NCBI GenBank assembly: GCA_036927565.1
Contig: JAYESD010000005.1
Coordinates: 149,123,196 to 149,187,195, forward strand
Direction: 5' to 3'
Origin: Tuctoria greenei
Taxonomy: Eukaryota > Streptophyta > Magnoliopsida > Poales > Poaceae
DNA: 64,000 nucleotides
Below, in pieces: positions 57,087-64,000 of the stretch. Made by a program: the position numbers and the translations under genes. The notes beneath the pieces were generated by a model. It was not told the DNA's origin. It did not search any database and saw only the letters and a program-made list of their open reading frames with translations. Within the stretch, counting starts at the first letter, position 1, and each line of letters opens with the position of its first letter.

Positions 57087-59763
57087 GTTACACGTTTGAG
57101 AAAGGAGAACATTTGGATTGTGGATTCAGGTTGCTCACGCCACATGACCGGTTCACATACTCCTCTCACAATGATCATGATAACTGAACCATGTCAACTT
57201 TTGCATCTTGACACCGTAGGACCTTCACGTGTTTAATCCTTCGGAGGTAAATGGTATGTTCTTGTTATCGTTGATGATTGTTCTAGATACTCTTGGGTTT
57301 ACTTTATGGCGTCTAAGAATGAAGCTTTTAGTCACTTTAAGACTTTATTTCTTAGATTATCAATTGATCACCCAGGATCATTAAAAGCAATTAGAAGTGA
57401 TAATGGAACTGAATTTAAAAATCAATCTTTTGATCACTTTTTTGCTGAAAATAGAATAGATCATCAATTTTCTTCACCATATGTACCTCAACAAAACGGT
57501 GTTGTAGAAAGAAAGAACTGAACCTTAGTTGAGATGGCTAGGACTATGCTTGATGAATATCAAACTCCTAGGAAATTTTGGGCTGATGCGTTAGCAACCG
57601 CTTGTTATGTCTCAAATCGTGTTTTCTTGCGTGCTAAGCTAGGTAAAACACCATATGAGCTCCGGTTTGGACATAGGCCTAGTGTTACACACTTTCGGGT
57701 CTTTGGTTGCAAATGCATTGTTATGAAACATGGTAATCTTGATAAATTTGAACCTAGATCCATTGATGGCATGTTTCTTGGTTATCCATCTCATACTAGA
57801 GGCTACCGCGTGCTTTTACTTGACACTAACAAAATTGTGGAGACTTGTGAAGTGTCTTTTGATGAAGCTAGCCCAGGTACTAGCTCCAGTGTTGCAGGAC
57901 CAGATCCGTATCCTCAGGGGGAGGGTATTTTCGAAGATGAAGAAGAGCCGGTGATACTGCCTGGTAGTTCCGAAGTTGACACGTGTCCAGCTCCGGACAT
58001 TGAACAAGCTCCGGCTATCATCTCTGCTGGTCCTCATCTTCCACAAGTCACAAGCTCATCAATCTACGATGAACCTAATGAAGAAAAAGCTTGTGAGACA
58101 TCTATTCCCCTACATTTTTACAAAGATCATCCCCCACAACAGATGATTGGAAGCTTACACGAACGAGTCACACGATCCAGGTTTTGCGATCCAAACTCTT
58201 ATGCTAATTCTGCTTTTGTTGCTTCTTTTGAACCCAAAGATATATCACACGCACTCACTAATGAATCTTGGATTATTGCCATGCAAGATGTGTTAGAAAA
58301 TTTTGAAAGAAATAATGTTTGGAAACTTGTACCTCCACCTCAAGGTCACACTTTAGTTGGAACTAAATGGGTATATAAAAATAAACAAAGTGAGGATGGG
58401 GTTGTGGTTAGGAATAAGGCTAGGTTGGTTGCTCAAGGTTTCACTCAAGTTGAAGGTCTAGATTTTGATGAAACTTTTGCTCATGTCGCTAGAATAGAAG
58501 CCATAAGAATTTTGTTAGCTTTTGCAGAATCTAAAGGTTTTAAGCTATATCAAATGGATGTTAGAAGTGCTTTTCTTAATGGCTACATAGATGAGGAGGT
58601 TATGTCAATCAACCACCGGGTTTTGAAAATCCAGATTTTCCTAATCATGTTTACAAACTGTCCAAAGCCTTATACGATCTCAAACAAGCCCCTAGAGCAT
58701 GGTATGATAGGTTAAAAAATTCTTACTTGAAAAGGGGTTTACCATGGGTAAGGTTGATAAAACTCTTTTTGTGCTTAAGCATGGCAATGACTCATTATTG
58801 GTTCAAATGTATGTGGATGATATTATCTTTGGCTGTGCTTCTCATGATCTTGTGTCCAAGTTTTCAGCAATGATGAGTTCAGAATTTGAAATGAGTATGA
58901 TGGGTGAACTCACTTACTTTTTGGGGCTGCAAATCAAGCAAACCAAGGAGGGTACCTTTGTGCATCAAACGAAGTATACCAAAGACCTCCTAAGGCGCTT
59001 CAACATGGACAAAAGCAAGCCTCTTCGGACACCAATGGGAACAGCAACAACACTTGAACTTGATGAAGATGGTGAACCCGTGGATCAAAAATAATATAGA
59101 AGCATGATCGGATCACTTTTGTACCTCACGGCATCAAGACCGGACATACAATTCAGCGTATGTCTTTGTGCACGGTTTCAAGCTTCCCCACGTGTTTCAC
59201 ATCGTCAGGCCGTCAAAAGGATTCTCAGGTACTTACATGGAACTCAAGAATTTGGCATTTTTCTTCCTTCTTGCTCAACCGTTATTTTGAAAGCTTTTCC
59301 GGATGCTGATTTTGGGGGTTGTAGGATTGATAGGAAAAGTACTTCCGGTGCTTGTCATTTTCTTGGTAATTCTCTTGTTGCTTGGTCCTCTAGAAAACAA
59401 AATTCAGTTGCACAATCCACAGCCGAATCTGAATATGTAGCTGCTGCTAGTGCTTGCTCACAAACTCTTTGGATTGTTCAAACACTTAAGGACTATGGGG
59501 TTGATCTAGATAGTGTTCCACTGTTCTGTGATAACACTAGTTCCATTTGCATTGCTAAAAACCCCGTGCAACATTCTAGAACTAAGAACATTGACATTAG
59601 GTATCACTTTCTCCGAGATAACGTTGAAAAAGGAAACATTGTGCTTCACCATGTAGATACCAAACATCAATTGGCTGACATTTTTACAAAACCTTTGTAT
59701 TTCACTCGTTTTTGTTTCATTCGTCGTGAAATAGGGGTTATTCATCCTCATGTCTTAAATTGA
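57087..59763 (+). pseudogene. pol of family I copy d
   Basis: Protease VDSGCSRHMTG joins directly to SHTPLTMIM at 57149. About 145 codons present in copy a are gone, removing most of PR and the pre-integrase HHCC part; a GGT at both edges suggests a microhomology deletion. The integrase core has LDTVGPS, RSDNGTEF and NGVVERKN, with TAA 57233 and TGA 57519. From 57534 the frame is open for 393 codons through RT QMDVRSAFLNG, to a one-base loss near 58602 and another near 58725. YVDD is at 58810-58821. TAA 59092 precedes an intact RNase H piece (DADFGGC, STAESEY, LADIFTKPL) ending at 59763. Confidence 0.92.
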
Positions 59764-60797
59764 GGGGGAGTTTTTGAAACTTGGGAAGTCTATGTGTGAA
59801 TCTGAAATTAAAATAATATGAGCATAGTATTTCATACATATATGACTTTGTGATTCCTTTTACATGTTGAAAGTTCTTACTACATTACTCGTGTTATACA
59901 TTTTGTAGTTTTTGCCATGTCTAGTAATTGGAATAATTACTTACACTAAAACTCGTCATGGTCGAACTTTCTTGCTGTTTTGAACTTGTTACATGTTCAC
60001 AAGTGCTTTTAATCATTAAGAATTCATCAAGTAATCAACTCACATGTTGAGTTTTTATGAACAAATATTAATTGAGAAAAGATCAAGAGAATATGCATGC
60101 ATCGCACTTCTTCTTTTGAGATGGCTTGTCATTGCACTTAGATATGAACATGGAAGAAGTTGTGTATGACTAAAACCATGTCCTTAAACTTCTGATTGTC
60201 AAATGACATAGGCTTGGCTTGGTTGGTTAGAATAAGGAAGATGCGCATATAATCCCTTGCAAATATCATATGATCTAAATTTGTGTTTTGAAAAATAATA
60301 AAATGCAGCAACTAGTGTCATGCTTTCAAGTTATGAAATAGTTAAGTTTGTGAGATCATGACTTGCTTAAAATTGAAAATTACATATGATCTCTAGCATG
60401 GCTTACACTACTTTATGTATTTCATTGATGTGATAATGTAAGGTACTTGATAGTATGACTTGGATGAGCTTTGTTTATATGTATATGTTATAATATTCTC
60501 ATAACAACTAAAGGGGGAGAGATAATTTGTTTATATGCTCATGACTTGCTGAATATATTGTCAAAGGGGGAGAGATAAGCATGAAGAGAAAGAGAATATG
60601 TGCATAAGGAGAGATAATAAGGGGGAGAGAGATAATATTGGATAATTTTTGAAATTTTTGATTTTCTTCTCATTTTACTTTTGATTTACAAAGGGGGAGA
60701 AATTGCTTTCAAAACTTTTATGTGAATATGCCAATATTCGGATTTTAAATGTTCGGATTTTAAATGGTGTTGCCAATGCATTCATCAAGGGGGAGAT
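59764..60797 (+). other. 3' untranslated region with six polypurine-like tracts, family I copy d
   Basis: There is no coding frame. AGGGGGAG tracts occur at about 59763, 60512, 60566, 60621, 60692 and 60787. The last borders the LTR and should be the functional one. Repeated tracts in this region are known for Sirevirus-type copia elements. Confidence 0.8.
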
Positions 60798-62653
60798 TGT
60801 AAGACCTATGTGTGCTGAATACATTGGCTTGTAGTGAATACACTTGGATTTAATGATAAAGTTTTGAATATCACCAAAACACCTTTTTATCAAGGTGTGA
60901 CTCTAGCTCTGAGCTACAGCAAGGTCCAACGGTAGGTCCAGCTTGGTTTGGGTAGCTCCGGTTACGTTCGATGCTGGGTCCGAATAGCTTTGGTCAGCTC
61001 CGGTGAAGTTATGTCTTTAGCTCCGGCATGTCTTTGATAGCTCCGACATGTTCTTGCTAAGCTCCGAAGTTGATTTTTCTAGCTCCGGCTTTTGGGTTTA
61101 CTAGTTCCGACTAGTTCTGGTTAGCTCCGGCGCTAGGTCTTGCTAGTTTTGTATGCTCCGGCGGGAGCTTGTTTGTACTAGTTTTTGTAAGCTCCGGCGC
61201 TAGGTTCTACTAGCTTTTGTTAGCTCCGGCTCAAGCTCCGGTTTGCAATGGGATGGTCCGGAACTTGACCGCAATACTTCTGCTTTTCATTCGCAAAGTT
61301 TTGTACTTGCTTTATATTCTTGGAAAGATTTCTTAGTATTTATTTGCTAAGTTTTTGGTGTGTTTTGGTTATATGGATGATATCGTGTTACTGTGGTTTT
61401 GCAACATGCTTATGTGAGGTTCTCACGTAGGGTGTTGTGTTCGAAACTAACTTGAGTCAAGTCGAGGACTTGGGCTCGTATGGATTGGTTGTTTATTCAT
61501 GTGCAGGTGTTGCTTGAGTTCAAGTCATGGCTGGTGACAGGATCCATTGGACTAGTCTCAGGGAGGAGATGAGGTTCCAACAACCAAGTTCGGAAGGAAC
61601 TGTGGTTGAGCTGATCAGGAGGTCGCGCATGATGATTGAATCAAGGGCGGTGCATATGAAGGTTTTTGAATGTCGAAGGAAGGTGTTCGCACGTATGCAT
61701 GCGGTGCATGACGTGGCAACATGATTCCGAAGATGGGATAAGGAAGGGAAGATCTGCTTGAAAGGATCGGATCGTACCGGTTGATGACTTTGGCTGCGGC
61801 GAAGTCGGTTATGCCTCGGTATGGAAAGTATCGAGTTGGTTATGTTAGGATTTCGTGTGTGTCACGAATTTGAGTTGTTTAGGAATGTGGGACACGTTCC
61901 TAAGGTGTTTGGAAATCTTAAGATTGCTTCTATCTGCGTATAGAAGAATCTTGAGCAGTTATGGAAAGTTAGGATTCGTGATCTGAGTAGGATTGGAGTC
62001 CTAGTTGATATTGGGTAGGCCTAAGGGCTGGTTATATAAGCAAGGGAGCCCATAGCTCGTGGAAGACGACTTTGGGGCTGTTCCTCTTGTGTTATATTGA
62101 ATAGAATTCGTAGTTTGAAGGAACTTTTGTGCCTTGTTCGTCCGACTTGTTCCAGACAAGTTTTACTCGTCGTGTTTCTGGACAGCACTACCTTTCGTCG
62201 GTGGTTTTATCATAACTCGAGTTTTACAGATCCAATTGATGTGATTCATTTTGGTTTGTCTTCAGAACCTGATTATCTATCATATATCAAAATTTCACAG
62301 TCATTGGATTTGTGGTCTATGATCTACACAAGTTTCTTTGCAGCGTTCCAGAACTGTTTTTTTTTCTCGGGTAGGACAGATTGACCATTGTTTGATCTTT
62401 CGATCATAACTTGAGTTTTTCTAATCAGATTTGAGTGATTCTTTTTGTGTTGTCTTCGTGACTTGATTCTCTCTGATATCTATCACTTTTGTCACGGTGA
62501 AACACGTTTAGATTAGTCTCACGCACGATTTCTTTAATAGATTGTTTTTCTGCCGAAAGGGTTTGGTGTTTAATTGTTTCCGCTGCGTAAGATTTTTAAA
62601 TCTACCATTCACCCCCCCCTCTGGTAGATTTTCACGTGCTCTTCGATCCTACA
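60798..62653 (+). repeat. 3' LTR, family I copy d
   Basis: It is 1856 bp, TGTAAGACC to CCTACA, with AGCTCCGG motifs at 60950-61250. Family II pol sequence (TTTATCCTC) follows immediately. Confidence 0.93.
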
Positions 62654-63330
62654 TTTATCCTCTTTCGAACCACACATGGTTGAAGATGCATTATAAGGCC
62701 CCGACTGGGTGATGGCGATGCAAGAAGAATTGAACAACTTCAAGAGGAACGAAGTATGGGAACTTGTTAAAAGACCCAAGTCCAACATCGTCAGCACTGA
62801 ATGGGTCATTCGTAACAAGCAAGACGAACACGGAGTGGTGACAAGAAACAAGGCACGACTTGTGACCAAAGGATACTGAGAAGTCAAAGATAGATTCGAG
62901 ATGTCCATGATGGAAGAGCTGATATATTTCTTGGGGTTCCAAGTGAAACAACTAAAGGAACGAACTTTCATAAGCCAAACATAGTACACCCAAGACATTC
63001 TCAAGAAATTTGGCATGGACAAAGCGATGCCCATAGAGACTCCATGGCGACAAATGGACACCTAGACCTAAATGAAGATGGACCTAACGTAGATCAAAAG
63101 GTATATCACTCCATGATTGGCTCTTTACTTTATTTATGTGCATCTAGTGCTGATATCATGTTGACTGTATGTATGTGTGCAAGATTTCAAGCCAATCCAA
63201 AGGATTGTCATTTGACAACCATAAAAAGGATCTTGCGATATTTAGTTCATACACCCAACCTAGGCATTTGGTATCCTAAAGGCTCAAAGTTCAATCTCAT
63301 TGGATACTCTGATGCAGATTATATCGGATG
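62654..63330 (+). pseudogene. pol, RT to RNase H remnant, of family II copy 2
   Basis: The first 43 bases repeat 52727-52769. RT N-terminal sequence (MQEELNNFKRNEVWELVKRP) leads to ARLVTKGY, then jumps to DRFEMSMMEELIYFLGF. About 420 bases including the YVDD region, present in copy 1 at about 32770-33185, are missing. The piece 63044-63330 (HLDLNEDGPNVDQKVY to GYSDADYIGC) enters RNase H and is cut by the next LTR. Confidence 0.88.
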
Positions 63331-64000
63331 TGTAGGATCGAAGAGCACATGAAAAGCTACCAGAGGGGGGGTGAATAGTAGATTTAAAAATTCTTACGCA
63401 GCGGAAAAAATTAAATCCCAACCCCTTTGGTAGAAAAATGATCTATTAAAGAAATCATGTGTGAGACTAATATAAATGTGTTTCACCATGACAAAAGTGA
63501 TATATATCATAGAGAATCAAGTCATGAAGAAAGCACAAGAAGAATCACTCAAATCCGTCGAGAGAAACTCAAGTTATGATCAAAAGAAACAAAGGTCAAT
63601 CTGTACTATCCGAGAAAAACAGTTCTGTAGCGCTGAAAAGAAACTCGTGTAGATCAGAAACCACAAATCCAATGACCGTGAAAGTTTTATAGATGATAGA
63701 TAATCAAGTTGTGAAGACAACCCAAAAAGAATCATGTCAATTGGATCTGTAAAACACGAGTTATGATAAAACCACTGACGAAAGGTAGTGCTGTCCAGAA
63801 ACTCAATGAGTAAAACTTGTCTGGAACAAGTCGGACGAACAAGGCACAAAAGTTCCTTCAAACTACAAATTTTATTCAATAGAACACAAGAGGAACAGCC
63901 AGAAAGTCGTGCACCACGAGCTCTGGCCTCCCTTGCTTATATAACAAGCTCGAAAGCCAACTCAACTCAAATCAGGACCTTAATCCTACTCCGTTCACGA
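63331..64000 (-). repeat. Family I LTR, minus strand, running out of the window
   Basis: TGTAGGATCGAAG at 63331 is the reverse complement of the family I LTR end. No primer site lies outside it, so it is the 3' LTR of a minus-strand element whose body lies to the right, or a solo LTR. GGATG at 63326-63330 would be the target duplication. Confidence 0.9.

Larger units (their letters stand above)
52875..62653 (+). mobile_element. Ty1/copia family I, copy d: best preserved of the family
   Basis: The copy is 9779 bp with LTRs of 1854 and 1856 bp that differ by roughly 4-5 percent in a sampled 260 bases. All internal parts are in order. The left LTR is not bordered by a target duplication but by family I internal sequence. 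The right LTR is bordered by family II pol. About eight stops or frameshifts and one large deletion inactivate the coding region. Confidence 0.92.

Noticed and set aside
1..64000. Host protein-coding, rRNA or tRNA genes
   Set aside because: Every substantial coding-like stretch could be assigned to a mobile element family. The tRNA-like matches are primer-binding sites of 12-15 bases only.

Overview
The window looks like plant nuclear DNA, most likely from a grass with a large, repeat-rich genome. It consists almost wholly of LTR retrotransposons and their debris, nested in one another. I see no host gene, rRNA, tRNA or CRISPR array. The plant assignment rests on the element types: Ty1/copia elements with 1.5-1.9 kb LTRs and Met-tRNA primer sites, a Tat-type Ty3/gypsy element with an antisense extra ORF, a chromovirus-like Ty3/gypsy element and a CACTA transposase fragment. 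'Grass' is an inference from general resemblance of these families.

Layout. (1) 1-7039, + strand: a Ty3/gypsy element cut by the window start, with one in-frame stop and LTRs differing by 7 of 380 compared bases. (2) 7040-11231, - strand: internal part of a Ty1/copia element (family I, copy a), into which element 1 inserted. (3) 11232-11794, -: CACTA transposase fragment. (4) 11795-24235, -: Tat-lineage Ty3/gypsy element with gag, PR, RT, two RNase H domains and IN, plus a convergent antisense ORF at 13192-16476. (5) 24236-27127, -: 5' LTR and gag of another family I element (copy b), inserted in the LTR of the next element. (6) 27128-38537, +: a Sirevirus-like Ty1/copia element (family II, copy 1) with a sense-strand extra ORF after pol. 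(7) A second family II element (copy 2) in three blocks, 38538-38878, 48762-52769 and 62654-63330. (8) 38879-48761, +: complete but decayed family I element (copy c), with GAACA target duplications, inside copy 2 gag. (9) 52770-62653, +: family I copy d plus a leftover internal fragment, inside copy 2 pol. (10) 63331-64000, -: a further family I LTR running out of the window.

Relative order can be read from the nesting. Family II copy 2 is oldest on the right; copy 1 landed in its 5' LTR, and family I copies landed in its gag, pol and RNase H regions and in the LTR of copy 1. On the left, element 1 is the most recent insertion.

Nothing here is an intact autonomous element. The most notable signals are: a UAG at the same gag/pol position in all three family I copies that cover it; a GGACTAGTCC palindrome arrayed in the family II LTR promoter and also found inside its gag, upstream of its extra ORF and in that ORF's putative intron; and an AGCTCCGG motif shared by family I LTRs and the unrelated Tat element.
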